Assembly: GCA_023386345.1 (NCBI GenBank)
Contig: JAEWJT010000016.1
Span: 434,001-498,000, forward strand
Source of the DNA: Bacillota bacterium
GTDB taxonomy: Bacteria > Bacillota > Clostridia > Tissierellales > Sedimentibacteraceae
Reading direction: 5' to 3'
Length of the DNA stretch: 64,000 nucleotides
Shown: positions 34,315 through 43,695 of the stretch, in pieces
How positions within the stretch are numbered: the stretch's first letter is position 1
Layout of the letters: each line of letters opens with the position of its first letter
Program-made: the position numbers and the translations under genes
The notes under the pieces: generated by a model
Databases searched by the model: none
What the model was told of the DNA's origin: nothing
Seen by the model: the letters and a program-made list of their open reading frames with translations, nothing else

Positions 34315-34698
34315 ATGTACAACTTAAATTTATTTGGTTTAGCAGCAGCTCCAGCAGCTGGAGCATCTCCATATACAGGCATTATAATGCTTGTTGTTAT
34401 GTTTGCCGTTTTCTACTTTGTAATTATCAAACCTCAAAAGAAAAAAGACAAAGAGGTTAAGCAAATGAGAGACAGTGCAACAGTTGGTGATGATATCATC
34501 ACTATAGGAGGAATCCATGGTAAAATCGTTAAAATTGGTGATGACACTATGGTTTTAGAACTAAATCACGGAAAACAAAGAATGACTATGGCTAAATGGG
34601 CTATAGGCAGTGTTGAGAAAAAAGGTAAAGAAGTAAAGCTTAACAATGAGCTTATTGAAGAAGAAGTTTCAACAGAAATTAACGAAGAAGACAAATAA
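34315..34698 (+). CDS. yajC: Preprotein translocase subunit YajC
   Basis: 127 aa, ATG 8 nt behind AGAGGAGG. One membrane helix (about 22-40) precedes FVIIKPQKKKDKEVKQM, and the soluble part has VGDDIITIGGIHGKIVKI, typical of YajC. It is an accessory of the SecDF-Sec complex; secD and secF usually follow, but here a terminator does. Confidence 0.94.
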   Translation: MYNLNLFGLAAAPAAGASPYTGIIMLVVMFAVFYFVIIKPQKKKDKEVKQMRDSATVGDDIITIGGIHGKIVKIGDDTMVLELNHGKQRMTMAKWAIGSVEKKGKEVKLNNELIEEEVSTEINEEDK

Positions 34699-34727
34699 AA
34701 ATACAGGAGAAATCTCCTGTTTTTTAT
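34699..34727 (+). terminator. Intrinsic terminator after yajC
   Basis: ACAGGAGA/TCTCCTGT around AA, followed by TTTTT; it closes the queA-tgt-yajC transcript. Confidence 0.9.
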
Positions 34728-34761
34728 TTGTCAAGAACAGTTGAAACATCTCCTGTATTAT

Positions 34762-35658
34762 TCATTTCCACAACTCCTTAGGATTAAAACCATAAATCTG
34801 AACTACTTCAAGATAAGGGCTGTTTGCAATATCCTGAGGTGTTATGAGAATACCTCCATTAGAATCTAAATCGTATCCGAATTTTTTAAACGGATACCAT
34901 ACCAAATGTGAACAGTGAGTTCCCGTCGGGTCAAATCCATCCTTGTATTTTGAGCTAAAAATTCCAACAGTTAATTTATATGGTACTTTATAAAGTGATT
35001 TTACTGCAAATTCAGTTATCTCATCAAGCTTTGACTGTTCCACATTTTTTAATTTTAAAAGCATAAAATTAGGATAATATCTCCAGCTATCAATGTTTGC
35101 AATTTGAGAGTCCTCACCTAACACTGCTGCTTCCAATACGTCTCCATATATTGAATCAGTAATTATTGCAGCGTGTCCATGTCTCCAGCCACCGGAATAT
35201 GTGGCTCTTGTAACTAAAATATATCCATTTTCATACGGAGCAAGCTCTGTCCCAAAAACAATATTTCCATTATCATCTAACACACTTTCTTGATAGGTTA
35301 TAGGTGTAATTTTTTGATAAAAGATATTGATATCCTTAAAAAAGTTTTCTTGAAATTTGAGTATCTTATCTTTACCATTTGTTTTATCAGCTAATAAACT
35401 ATCTATAGCGCTGACTCCCAATCCAGTCTGATAAAAAATCTCTTTATAATCATCATTTGAAAGTTCGTTTTTATTTAACAAATTAACAATTGATATCTTT
35501 TCATAGTCGGGCTTTACATGTGCAAGAGGCTTAGTAAGTCTTGTCCTTACATCAATAATTAATATAATTGATGATATAACAAATAATAAAATTAATAGCT
35601 TTCTTAAAAAACTAGGTAATTTAAAAGTTTTTTTATAAATAATTTTTTCATCCCTCAT
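34762..35658 (-). CDS. Membrane-anchored permuted papain-like (NlpC/P60, YiiX-type) protein
   Basis: ATG 35658 (298 aa) is preferred: GGAG lies 8 nt upstream, whereas the GTG at 35667 overlaps it. One membrane helix at about 18-40 anchors an extracellular domain. The domain has GHAAIITD with the probable catalytic His, then GTHCSHLVW with the probable catalytic Cys, and SNGGILITPQDI; His before Cys is the circularly permuted order of YiiX/YebB-like enzymes. Substrates of this group (amide or thioester bonds of wall peptides or lipids) are mostly unproven. It is convergent with yajC and otherwise isolated. Confidence 0.65.
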   Translation of the reverse strand: MRDEKIIYKKTFKLPSFLRKLLILLFVISSIILIIDVRTRLTKPLAHVKPDYEKISIVNLLNKNELSNDDYKEIFYQTGLGVSAIDSLLADKTNGKDKILKFQENFFKDINIFYQKITPITYQESVLDDNGNIVFGTELAPYENGYILVTRATYSGGWRHGHAAIITDSIYGDVLEAAVLGEDSQIANIDSWRYYPNFMLLKLKNVEQSKLDEITEFAVKSLYKVPYKLTVGIFSSKYKDGFDPTGTHCSHLVWYPFKKFGYDLDSNGGILITPQDIANSPYLEVVQIYGFNPKELWK

Positions 35659-35792
35659 AGTTATCACTCCATTGCGTGAAATAATAAATGTTTACAATTA
35701 ATTTATCTTATATAGCAATTATATAATATTTGTGGCAAATTATCAAAATTTTTTTTAAAATTAATTTATTATATAATTCATGTAATTTTATA

Positions 35793-35822
35793 TTTACAAT
35801 ATGAGGCAAAATTTGATATAAT
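35793..35822 (+). promoter_or_regulatory. Likely sigma-A promoter for the GGDEF-EAL-PAS gene
   Basis: TTTACA and TATAAT are 18 nt apart, about 45 nt before the start codon. Confidence 0.55.
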
Positions 35823-35865
35823 TAGACAAATTAATGCTATTTTTTAAATGGAAGAAGGTGACTTT

Positions 35866-37983
35866 TTGGATAAAGCTGAGTTCGAAGATTTTAATATGAA
35901 AAAAATATGCAGCATGGAAGAATTTTATGGGAAAACTCAAGATATCTTATCGGAAAATTTTGATACAGAATATGATATCATTAGTTTAAATATTGATAGG
36001 TTTAAGGTTATAAATGATTTATATGGTACTGATGAAGGAGACAAGCTTTTAATTTACATATGCTATATTTTAAAGAGTTTAACTGATAGCGAATATGAGA
36101 GCTTTAGCAGGCTATATGCAGATAATTTTGCAATCTGCAAAATTCGTGAAGATGGATATGAGGAAAGATTTGCAAAGTCTTTAAAACATCATTTGTCAAT
36201 GTATCCGTTGGATATAAACATATCAATGTGCTTTGGTATTTATAGAGTTGAAAATAGAGATTTATCTGTTTCGAGCATGTTTGACAGAGCAAATATGGCA
36301 CTAAAGAGTGTAAAGGGCAGTTACAATAGAATATACTCCTATTATGAGGAAACTCACAGAAATAGTTTGCTAGAAGAACAAGAAATAATAAATGATATGC
36401 ATAACGCATTAAAAAATGGAGAATTTAAAGTTTATTATCAACCAAAATATATTCTTTCAGATACTAAATTAGCAGGAGCAGAGGCTTTAGTTCGTTGGAT
36501 ACATCCTAAAAAGGGAATGATTCAACCTCAAAAATTTATCCCAATATTTGAAAAGACTGGATTTATTACTGATATGGATGAATATGTTTGGGAATTTACT
36601 TGCAAATCCTTAAGAAAATGGATTGATGCTGGTTTACCTATAGTACCAATATCAGTCAATGTGTCACGTATCGATATATATAATCCAAATCTATGCAGAA
36701 ACTTAAAAGCATTAATTGATAAATATAACATACCAATAAAATTGTTAGAGCTTGAAATTACTGAAACATCTTATATGGAAAACCCAACACAGCTAATTGA
36801 AACTGTAATTAAATTAAAAAAACTTGGCTTCACGGTTGAAATGGATGATTTTGGAACAGGCTATTCTTCACTAAATATGTTAAATCAAGTTCCTGTTGAT
36901 GTATTGAAGCTAGATTTAAGATTTATGAAATCAGTAAATTCAGAAGGAAGAAGTGCTAATATTCTTAATTCAATAGTTAGTATGGCTAAATGGCTTGACC
37001 TTCCAGTAGTAGCAGAGGGAGTCGAAACAAAAGAGCAGGTAGAATTCTTAAAAAGTATAGGCTGCAACAAAGGTCAAGGCTATTATTTTGCAAAACCAAT
37101 GCCTTGCAAAGACTTTGAAGAATTACTATCTACTAATGACAATCACAGCCAAACTAATGGCTATAAGCTGCCGGAAACATTCGTTGATTTACACGAGTTT
37201 TGGGATCCAAATTCACAAGTAAATATTTTATTCAATAGTTTCATAGGAGGCTTAGGCATATTTGAATTAAAAGGAAACAATTTTGATATATTAAGGGTAA
37301 ATGATAGATTTTATGAAGTTATTGATATAGATATAGATACATTGTATAAGATGATTCCGAAATTAAGGGAATATATAAATCAAGATGACAGACTTGTATT
37401 TTACGAAAGACTTGATCAAGCAAAAAAAGATAATGGTGAAGCTACTCTGGAATTTAGGATTACCAATATTTTAACTAATAAATTAATGTATTTATTCCTC
37501 CGCATGAGAGTAATATTAAACAGTCCTGAAAGAACTTTATTTTTAGGCTCTGTTGATAATATAACAGAGGAAAAAATAGCTCAGGAAACCTTAAAACGTA
37601 ATGAAGAAAGGTATCAGCATGTTCTTGAGATGACAGGAGATATTATATTTGAGTATGATTTACAAACTAGGAAGATGGTAAATTTTAGTAGCTTTGTTAA
37701 AGAGTTTGGTGCTGCACCATTTACATCATCATTGATTCAATCGCTTATAGATTTTAAAATAATACAGAATAAAGATGTGAAAGAATTTACAGATACATTT
37801 ATGAAAATAGTAAATGATCCTCAATGTGTGGTAAAAAGCAAATTTCAATTAAGAAATATCAATAATCAGTATAATTGGTATGCAATTTCAGCAAGAGGAA
37901 TTTACGATGAAAGTAATAATTTAATAAAAATAATTGGAGTGGTTTCCAATATAGAAGACATAAAAAATAGATTGTTGAAGTAA
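35866..37983 (+). CDS. Degenerate GGDEF, EAL and PAS domain protein (probable c-di-GMP phosphodiesterase)
   Basis: I prefer the TTG at 35866 (705 aa), 7 nt behind GAAGGTG; the ATG at 35848 has no ribosome site. The GGDEF-type domain (about 35-165) has YADNF where GG(D/E)EF should be, so it should not make c-di-GMP. The EAL domain (about 180-425) looks intact: EALVRW, SVNVSR, EITET, DDFGTGYSSL, KLD, AEGVET and GQGYYFAKP. PAS-like modules occupy about 450-700, at the C terminus rather than the usual N terminus. It probably degrades c-di-GMP in response to a PAS-sensed signal. Confidence 0.85.
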   Translation: MDKAEFEDFNMKKICSMEEFYGKTQDILSENFDTEYDIISLNIDRFKVINDLYGTDEGDKLLIYICYILKSLTDSEYESFSRLYADNFAICKIREDGYEERFAKSLKHHLSMYPLDINISMCFGIYRVENRDLSVSSMFDRANMALKSVKGSYNRIYSYYEETHRNSLLEEQEIINDMHNALKNGEFKVYYQPKYILSDTKLAGAEALVRWIHPKKGMIQPQKFIPIFEKTGFITDMDEYVWEFTCKSLRKWIDAGLPIVPISVNVSRIDIYNPNLCRNLKALIDKYNIPIKLLELEITETSYMENPTQLIETVIKLKKLGFTVEMDDFGTGYSSLNMLNQVPVDVLKLDLRFMKSVNSEGRSANILNSIVSMAKWLDLPVVAEGVETKEQVEFLKSIGCNKGQGYYFAKPMPCKDFEELLSTNDNHSQTNGYKLPETFVDLHEFWDPNSQVNILFNSFIGGLGIFELKGNNFDILRVNDRFYEVIDIDIDTLYKMIPKLREYINQDDRLVFYERLDQAKKDNGEATLEFRITNILTNKLMYLFLRMRVILNSPERTLFLGSVDNITEEKIAQETLKRNEERYQHVLEMTGDIIFEYDLQTRKMVNFSSFVKEFGAAPFTSSLIQSLIDFKIIQNKDVKEFTDTFMKIVNDPQCVVKSKFQLRNINNQYNWYAISARGIYDESNNLIKIIGVVSNIEDIKNRLLK

Positions 37984-38086
37984 AGTTAAAAAATTGAAAA
38001 ACCGTATTGTTGCAAAATATTGCAGTAGTGCGGTTTCTTCTTACAAAATAATAAATTTTTAGCAAATTAGAGGAGTGCATAGAATT

Positions 38087-39361
38087 ATGATTTTAGATTA
38101 TGCTTTAAAAGAAATAGATTTAGGCAGATTTGATGAAAGAATTATTGATATTTATGAAGATAAAGAACTTCTTGATGTTCAAAAGAATAGATATTTTAAA
38201 TTATTGTCTGAATTTAAAGATTTGTTTGGAAATTGTGATGTTAATATTTTTAGCTCACCCGGAAGAACTGAAATTTGCGGAAACCATACTGATCATCAAA
38301 ATGGTAGGGTATTAGCAGGAGCTATAAACTTAGACATATTATCAGTGGTTTCAAAAAGCGACGATGGAATGATTTCAATTATAACTGATGGAAAAAAACT
38401 AAATAAGATAGATATTAATTCGATAGAGAAAAGTGAATCACAAGCTGCAAATTCAGAATCTATCATTAGAGGTGTAGTGTATAGGCTTAAATTTTTAGGC
38501 TATAAAATTGGCGGATTTAATGCGTGTATAACAAGTGATGTGCTTATAGGCTCTGGCTTATCATCTTCAGCGGCATTTGAAAATTTAATCGGCATTATAA
38601 TTTCTTACCTGTACAATGATGGAAAAATAGAGCCAGTTGAGCTTGCAAAGGCTGGACAATATGCAGAAAGAGAATATTATGGCAAGCCATGTGGGCTTAT
38701 GGACCAGATGGCATCAAGCATCGGAGGCTTAGTATATATAGATTTTGATGGAGAAAGAGCTTCTTATAATAAAATAAAGCTTGATTTATCAAAGCATAAT
38801 TCATGCTTGTGTATAGTTGACACTAAAGCCTCACATGAAGGCTTAACAAATGAGTATGCGGCTATACCAAATGAAATGGGTAAAATTGCAAATCATTATG
38901 GAAAATCTAAGCTTCGAGATATAAATGAAGAAGTATTTTATAAAGATATAATTACTTTAAGAGAAAAATATGGCGATAGGGCTGTTCTAAGAGCTATACA
39001 TTTTTTCGAAGAAAATAAAAGAGTGTGTGAATGTGTTGAAAAATTGCAAGAAAATAATTTTATAGAATTTAAAAGCATAGTAAAAAGCTCTGGCGATAGT
39101 TCTTTTAAATATCTTCAAAATGTTTTTTCACAGCATAATATAAATGAGCAAAGTATGTCTATTGCTTTATTTATGACTGAAAAAATACTTGGAAATCATG
39201 GAGTGTGCAGAGTGCATGGCGGAGGCTTTGCTGGTACTATACAAGCTTTTGTTGATGAGGATTATGTACAGACGTATAAACAAGGTATAGAAAGTGTATT
39301 TGGCAAAGGGGCTTGTTTAGTGCTTAAAATACGAAAATACGGTGCAATGCTAGTTTTATAG
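38087..39361 (+). CDS. galK: Galactokinase
   Basis: ATG 38087 (424 aa) lies 11 nt after AGAGGAG; a GTG at 38075 overlaps that site. GHMP-kinase motifs: SSPGRTEICGNHTDHQNG (galactokinase signature, with CGNHTDH for GEHTDY), GSGLSSSAAFE (ATP loop), CGLMDQMASS with the catalytic Asp and GGGFAGTIQAF. It is longer than many GalKs because of an extra N-terminal segment of about 35 residues. It phosphorylates galactose, consistent with the alpha-galactosidase 1 kb downstream. galT and galE are not in the window. Confidence 0.88.
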   Translation: MILDYALKEIDLGRFDERIIDIYEDKELLDVQKNRYFKLLSEFKDLFGNCDVNIFSSPGRTEICGNHTDHQNGRVLAGAINLDILSVVSKSDDGMISIITDGKKLNKIDINSIEKSESQAANSESIIRGVVYRLKFLGYKIGGFNACITSDVLIGSGLSSSAAFENLIGIIISYLYNDGKIEPVELAKAGQYAEREYYGKPCGLMDQMASSIGGLVYIDFDGERASYNKIKLDLSKHNSCLCIVDTKASHEGLTNEYAAIPNEMGKIANHYGKSKLRDINEEVFYKDIITLREKYGDRAVLRAIHFFEENKRVCECVEKLQENNFIEFKSIVKSSGDSSFKYLQNVFSQHNINEQSMSIALFMTEKILGNHGVCRVHGGGFAGTIQAFVDEDYVQTYKQGIESVFGKGACLVLKIRKYGAMLVL

Positions 39362-39401
39362 CAAGCAATATAAATTTATTGTTATTTTCATGTAATTTTG
39401 A

Positions 39402-39445
39402 TTTTAACAACTAAGAGATATTATAGCTCTTAGTTGTTAATTTTT
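39402..39445. terminator. Bidirectional terminator between galK and the AraC regulator gene
   Basis: 14-bp arms TTAACAACTAAGAG and CTCTTAGTTGTTAA with T-runs; the regulator's stop codon lies within the right arm. Confidence 0.9.
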
Positions 39446-40188
39446 ATCCAGTTTTTTGGTGATACACCGCAAAGATTTTTAAAAGCTTTAGAGAAAACAA
39501 ATATATCATCATAGCCGACCATAAAGCAGATTTCTTTTATGCTATAATTTGCAAGCAATAGTTTTTTTGCCTCATTCATTCTCTTTTTAGTTAGATATTC
39601 TTTCATGGATATACCTTCACCTCTCTTAAAAATATTAGATAAATAGTGCCTATCAAGATTTACAACCTTAGCAATATCTTCAATATATATTTTTCTCATA
39701 TAATTGTTGTTAATATAATTTTTAACAATTTCAATATGATTATCTCTCTTTTCCTTAATAAATATATATGAAAAAATAGAGAATAACTTACTGCTGAGAA
39801 ATTCCTCTCTTGTTCCAAGATATTCGTTTACACTTAACATTTCTTCAAAAACATTAGAAGGCATTTTAAATACTGGTACCTCAATGTTATCAAGTTTTTT
39901 TGCTAAATTACCATCAAAACCAATCCATATATAATACCAAGGCTCGTCTTTGTCTGCAACATATGTTGTTATTTCATCAGGTTTTATTAAAAAACATTCA
40001 CCCTTTTTAACATAATAAGTTTCACTGGCTGTGTGAAATATTCCTTTTCCTCTAACAACATAATGTATCAAATAGTGACTTCGCTTAGCAGGTCCGAAGC
40101 TGTGGGAGCTTTTACAATATTCATATCCGCAGATTAGAGGGTTTAAATCAAAAAAAATTTTATTTTCAATTGCAAAATCTACATACAT
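39430..40188 (-). CDS. AraC-family regulator of alpha-galactoside use
   Basis: 252 aa, ATG 5-6 nt behind GGAGG. An N-terminal cupin (HYVVRGKGIFHTASETYYVKKGE in segments, FLIKPDEITTY) is followed by a C-terminal double helix-turn-helix (EDIAKVVNLDRHYLSNIFKR in segments, EICFMVGYDDIFVFSKAFK in segments, GVSPKNW). The layout matches RafR/MsmR-type regulators of raffinose or melibiose genes. It is divergent from the GH4 gene, with a 175-nt shared region likely to hold its operator. It also flanks galK. Confidence 0.85.
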   Translation of the reverse strand: MYVDFAIENKIFFDLNPLICGYEYCKSSHSFGPAKRSHYLIHYVVRGKGIFHTASETYYVKKGECFLIKPDEITTYVADKDEPWYYIWIGFDGNLAKKLDNIEVPVFKMPSNVFEEMLSVNEYLGTREEFLSSKLFSIFSYIFIKEKRDNHIEIVKNYINNNYMRKIYIEDIAKVVNLDRHYLSNIFKRGEGISMKEYLTKKRMNEAKKLLLANYSIKEICFMVGYDDIFVFSKAFKNLCGVSPKNWIKINN

Positions 40189-40363
40189 ATTTAACCTCCG
40201 ATATCTTACATTTTAACATATTATACTTACTTTTTACAATGTTTTTTAAATTAAATATTTTATATAATGAAAACGAAGTACATTGGACAATGATGAAATA
40301 AATATCTTAAATTGAAAAATATTATAATTTTTATTAAAAATATTTAAAAATCAGGAGGAGAAA

Positions 40364-41686
40364 ATGATTAAAGTTACTTTTATGGGTGCAGGCAGTACAA
40401 TTTTTGCTAAAAACGTTTTAGGAGATATAATGCTTACGCCATCTATTCAGGATGCTGAGATAGCACTATATGATATTGATGAGGAAAGACTTGATGAGTC
40501 CTATGAATTAATTGTTGCAATAAATAAAAATTGCAATGAATCAAGAGCTGTAGTTAAAAAATACTTAGGTATAAAAAACAGAAAAGAAGCTCTAAGAGGT
40601 GCTAATTTTGTTGTTGATGCAATTCAAGTAGGTCTTTATGACCCTTGTACAATCATAGACTTTGAGGTGCCAAAAAAATATGGTCTTCGTCAAACAATTG
40701 CAGACACAGTTGGTATAGGCGGAATATTCAGAGCTTTAAGAACTATACCTGTGCTTAAAGATTTTGCTGATGATATGGAAGAAGTATGCCCTAACGCATG
40801 GTTCTTAAATTACACAAATCCTATGGCAATGCTTACAGGCTATATGCTTCGCCATACTAAAGTGAAAACAGTAGGATTATGCCACAGCGTACAAGGCTGT
40901 TCAAAATGGTTATTAAAGGGATTAGGAATAGAGGTAGATGGGTTTATAGATAAAATTGCCGGTATTAACCATATGGGATGGTTATTGGAAATTACAGATA
41001 TGAAAGGCAATGACCTATATCCTTTAATAAAACAAAAGGCTTTAGAGAAAAATAAAAATGAAAAGCATCATGATATGGTTAGATATGAGTATATCAAATA
41101 CTTTGGACACTATTGCACGGAGAGCAGTGAGCATAATGCAGAGTACAATCCATTTTTCATTAAGTCTAAATATCCTGAGCTAATTGATAGATACAATATA
41201 CCTCTTGACGAATATCCAAGAAGATGTATTGAGCAAATAGCTAATTGGAAAAAACAAAAAGAAGATTTATACAAAGGCGGACAAGTAACTCACAAGAGAA
41301 CTACAGAATATGCGTCATACATAATGGAGGCTATGGTAACTAATAAGCCTTACAAAATTGGCGGAAATGTCATGAATACTGGCTTGATAACTAATTTACC
41401 TTCTAATGCCTGCGTTGAAGTTCCGTGCATGGTTGATGGCTCTGGAATTAACCCAACAGTCATAGGTGATTTGCCTCAACAGCTTGCAGCGATGAACATG
41501 ACAAATATCAATACACAGTTATTAACAATAGATGCAGCTGTATCTAAAAAGAGAGAAGCAATATATCAAGCAGCTTTGTTAGAGCCACATACAGCAGCTG
41601 AGCTTTCAATAGATGATATAGTGAAAATGTGCGATGAATTAATAGAAGCACATCAAGCAGTTGGATTTATGAAAGAATATAAATAA
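40364..41686 (+). CDS. melA: Alpha-galactosidase, glycoside hydrolase family 4
   Basis: 440 aa, ATG behind AGGAGG. The NAD-binding start (KVTFMGAGSTIFAKNVLGD in segments), YTNPMAM, GLCHSVQG (Cys of the Mn site) and INHMGW are the GH4 marks. The enzymes hydrolyse alpha-galactosides by an NAD+/Mn2+ redox mechanism in the cytosol. Length and signatures fit MelA rather than 6-phospho-glucosidases. The AraC regulator is divergent and galK takes the released galactose. No sugar transporter is present in this cluster. Confidence 0.88.
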   Translation: MIKVTFMGAGSTIFAKNVLGDIMLTPSIQDAEIALYDIDEERLDESYELIVAINKNCNESRAVVKKYLGIKNRKEALRGANFVVDAIQVGLYDPCTIIDFEVPKKYGLRQTIADTVGIGGIFRALRTIPVLKDFADDMEEVCPNAWFLNYTNPMAMLTGYMLRHTKVKTVGLCHSVQGCSKWLLKGLGIEVDGFIDKIAGINHMGWLLEITDMKGNDLYPLIKQKALEKNKNEKHHDMVRYEYIKYFGHYCTESSEHNAEYNPFFIKSKYPELIDRYNIPLDEYPRRCIEQIANWKKQKEDLYKGGQVTHKRTTEYASYIMEAMVTNKPYKIGGNVMNTGLITNLPSNACVEVPCMVDGSGINPTVIGDLPQQLAAMNMTNINTQLLTIDAAVSKKREAIYQAALLEPHTAAELSIDDIVKMCDELIEAHQAVGFMKEYK

Positions 41687-41766
41687 TAATTAAATTTATT
41701 GTGAGAAGACAGCTTGAATATCTTGGGTAGCATATAGATAATTAAAAAAAGAAAATTGAATATGGA

Positions 41767-41808
41767 AAATATGCCTTGAAGTTTATAATTTCAAGGCATA
41801 TTTTTTTA
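41767..41808 (+). terminator. Intrinsic terminator after melA
   Basis: AAATATGCCTTGAA pairs perfectly with TTCAAGGCATATTT, then more T; 80 nt past the stop. Confidence 0.9.
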
Positions 41809-42181
41809 TATTCTTGTACAAATAACAAAGCAAATAAATTTCAATTTTATATATGATGTTGAAACAACTATTAATGTTATAAATATAAAGAGATTTAGAT
41901 TAAGTCAGATAGATTTAATAATGTTTTTTAATGATAAATTGTATTACTATAGGGAAAAAGATAAAGAAATAAAAAATAATTTTTTTCTTAAATTTTTGTA
42001 AGAAAAATATCTTTTTGTCCATTATATGGTCAAATATATAAAAATTATAAAAAAAGTTAAATATTATATAAAAATAGTAGTCACAGAGGAACAAAATATA
42101 TTCTAATTCGTCTTATATAATGTAATAAATATAGTTGAGGGTAGGGATAGATTGTATGGAAAGTGGGAGGATGTAATAGAA
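41809..42181. other. AT-rich gap upstream of the leucine-rich lipoprotein
   Basis: An open stretch without a usable start (ends at about 42001) could be a decayed ORF, but its AT-rich composition makes chance likely. A weak inverted repeat (ATTTTTCTTA/TAAGAAAAAT) overlaps its end, and a TATAAT sits at about 42115. Nothing else is recognisable. Confidence 0.4.
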
Positions 42182-42247
42182 ATGGAACTAAGAGAAAGAT
42201 TTTTAATTTTATACATACCAATAAATATTGGAGTGATTGTAAAATGA
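42182..42247 (+). CDS. Possible 21-residue leader ORF coupled to the leucine-rich lipoprotein gene
   Basis: ATG at 42182, with GGGAGG about 11 nt upstream, encodes a short hydrophobic peptide (MELRERFLILYIPINIG and four more residues). Its TGA overlaps the next ATG as ATGA. It may couple translation of the lipoprotein gene; it may also be chance. Confidence 0.4.
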   Translation: MELRERFLILYIPINIGVIVK

Positions 42248-43326
42248 AACACACGAACTTTTTTAGGACAGCAGTTGTCATACTGCTATCCTTAGTTCTT
42301 ATATTCATTTTTAGCGCTTGTTCACGAAATGGAGATTTATCAGAAGTACTAGATATTCCACCAGATATTAATCAGCCGATAAATATGGTGTCTGGTGAAT
42401 ATCAATTCGTGGTTAACGGCAATAATACAGTGACCATAACCAAGTACACAGGTGATGGCGGGTATATAGAAATACCAGCGACAATTGATGGTAAGAAAGT
42501 GACTGCTATCGGAAACACGCTCAATGAAACTGGAGCTTTTGAGGACTGCAATACATTAACCTCAGTCATAATTCCAGACGGTGTAATTGTCATTCAAGAC
42601 CGATCATTTAAAGGATGTATCAATTTGAAGTGGGTTATTATTCCAGCTAGTGTAACGCTTATAGGGCATGGTGCATTTGATAGTGGATATAATTTGAATT
42701 CTATTTACTTTGAAGGGAGTGCACCGCAAATCGCTGATGATACATTTAGCGCTGAATCAAAAGATTCACTAACTGTTTTTTATCACGAGGGTATGTCGGG
42801 ATGGACAGAACATTGGCATGGATACCGTACAGAAACATATTTGGCATCTGGTGATTATTATTATTCCGTGGTCAATGAGGGAAGCTCTATTGCTAAATTT
42901 GGTAATGTCATCCCAAATACGGTAGTGGTTACCAAATATGTAGGAAAGGGAGGAGATGTTATCATTCCAGCAGAAATTGATGGAATGAGGGTGAGTGCTA
43001 TAGGAAATATGTTTCAGACTCATGGTGCTTTTCAGGATTGTACTACATTAGTTTCGGCTGTTATACCAGAAGGAGTAACAGCAATTCACGACAATGCTTT
43101 TTATAGTTGTTCTAACTTAAAAACTATTACAATTCCGTCCAGTGTAACTCTTATTTGGCATTGTGCATTTGCTGATTGTCATAATTTGCAATCTATTTAT
43201 TTTGAAGGAGATGCACCGCAAACTGGTAATTATTTGCTAGATCCACCACTCCCGACTATTTACTATCACGAAAGTGCGGAAGGCTGGACAAATCCTTGGT
43301 ATAGTTGTATTACGGAAACATATTGA
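42244..43326 (+). CDS. BspA-type leucine-rich repeat lipoprotein with internal duplication
   Basis: ATG 42244 (360 aa): GGAG lies 10 nt upstream, and the protein then opens with a signal peptide and lipobox FSAC (Cys26). Two homologous units follow (about 50-199 and 200-360). Each begins SG(E/D)Y, carries a YxGxGGxxxIPAxIDG strand and LRR_5 repeats (AFEDCNTLTSVIIPDGV, AFYSCSNLKTITIPSSV), and ends with IYFEG, YHE, GWT and ITETY or RTETY. Such repeats mediate adhesion or protein binding at the cell surface. It stands alone, is less AT-rich than its flanks by eye, and may be acquired. Confidence 0.82.
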   Translation: MKHTNFFRTAVVILLSLVLIFIFSACSRNGDLSEVLDIPPDINQPINMVSGEYQFVVNGNNTVTITKYTGDGGYIEIPATIDGKKVTAIGNTLNETGAFEDCNTLTSVIIPDGVIVIQDRSFKGCINLKWVIIPASVTLIGHGAFDSGYNLNSIYFEGSAPQIADDTFSAESKDSLTVFYHEGMSGWTEHWHGYRTETYLASGDYYYSVVNEGSSIAKFGNVIPNTVVVTKYVGKGGDVIIPAEIDGMRVSAIGNMFQTHGAFQDCTTLVSAVIPEGVTAIHDNAFYSCSNLKTITIPSSVTLIWHCAFADCHNLQSIYFEGDAPQTGNYLLDPPLPTIYYHESAEGWTNPWYSCITETY

Positions 43327-43640
43327 TGATATTATATCTCTCAATTTCTGTATAATAACATTCTCACATTTTTATTTTCGCAAAAGCCTAATAAAATTTC
43401 ATAAAGCCTGAAAAAATTATTAAAATAAAAAATAATTCGCATCTATTAAATAAACAGATTGTTTCATAGAAAATTGAATAATAAGAATATGCTCATCTTA
43501 TGATAGACAATGGGAAATAAACGTTGCTTGTTTATTAATATTTTGAGGTATCTAAAAGTTCATCTGGTTGTTTTTTGTTAATGATAACCTATTTGATATG
43601 TTATAGTTCAGATTTGAAAATAATAAAAAAACTTGTAGTT
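43327..43640. other. Gene-poor AT-rich gap downstream of the leucine-rich lipoprotein
   Basis: No credible ORF or RNA gene is visible in this stretch. It separates the two convergent genes and leads into the shared terminator. Confidence 0.5.
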
Positions 43641-43687
43641 AAAAAATAAAGTCGCTAAACTTTTTGTAGTCTGCGACTTTATTTTTT
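43641..43687. terminator. Terminator of the carboxyltransferase gene, symmetric
   Basis: A perfect 15-bp stem, AAAAAATAAAGTCGC and its complement, with a 17-nt loop. It lies just past the stop of the minus-strand gene and could act both ways. Confidence 0.88.
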
Positions 43688-43695
43688 AATAATAT

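Noticed and set aside
40268..40282. cre-like sequence TGAAAACGAAGTACA upstream of the alpha-galactosidase
   Set aside because: The spacing is one base off the catabolite-responsive consensus and the right half is poor, so CcpA control is not supported.
41809..42002. Open stretch with plausible residues after melA
   Set aside because: It has no start codon except an internal ATG near its end; an AT-rich gap can stay open by chance.
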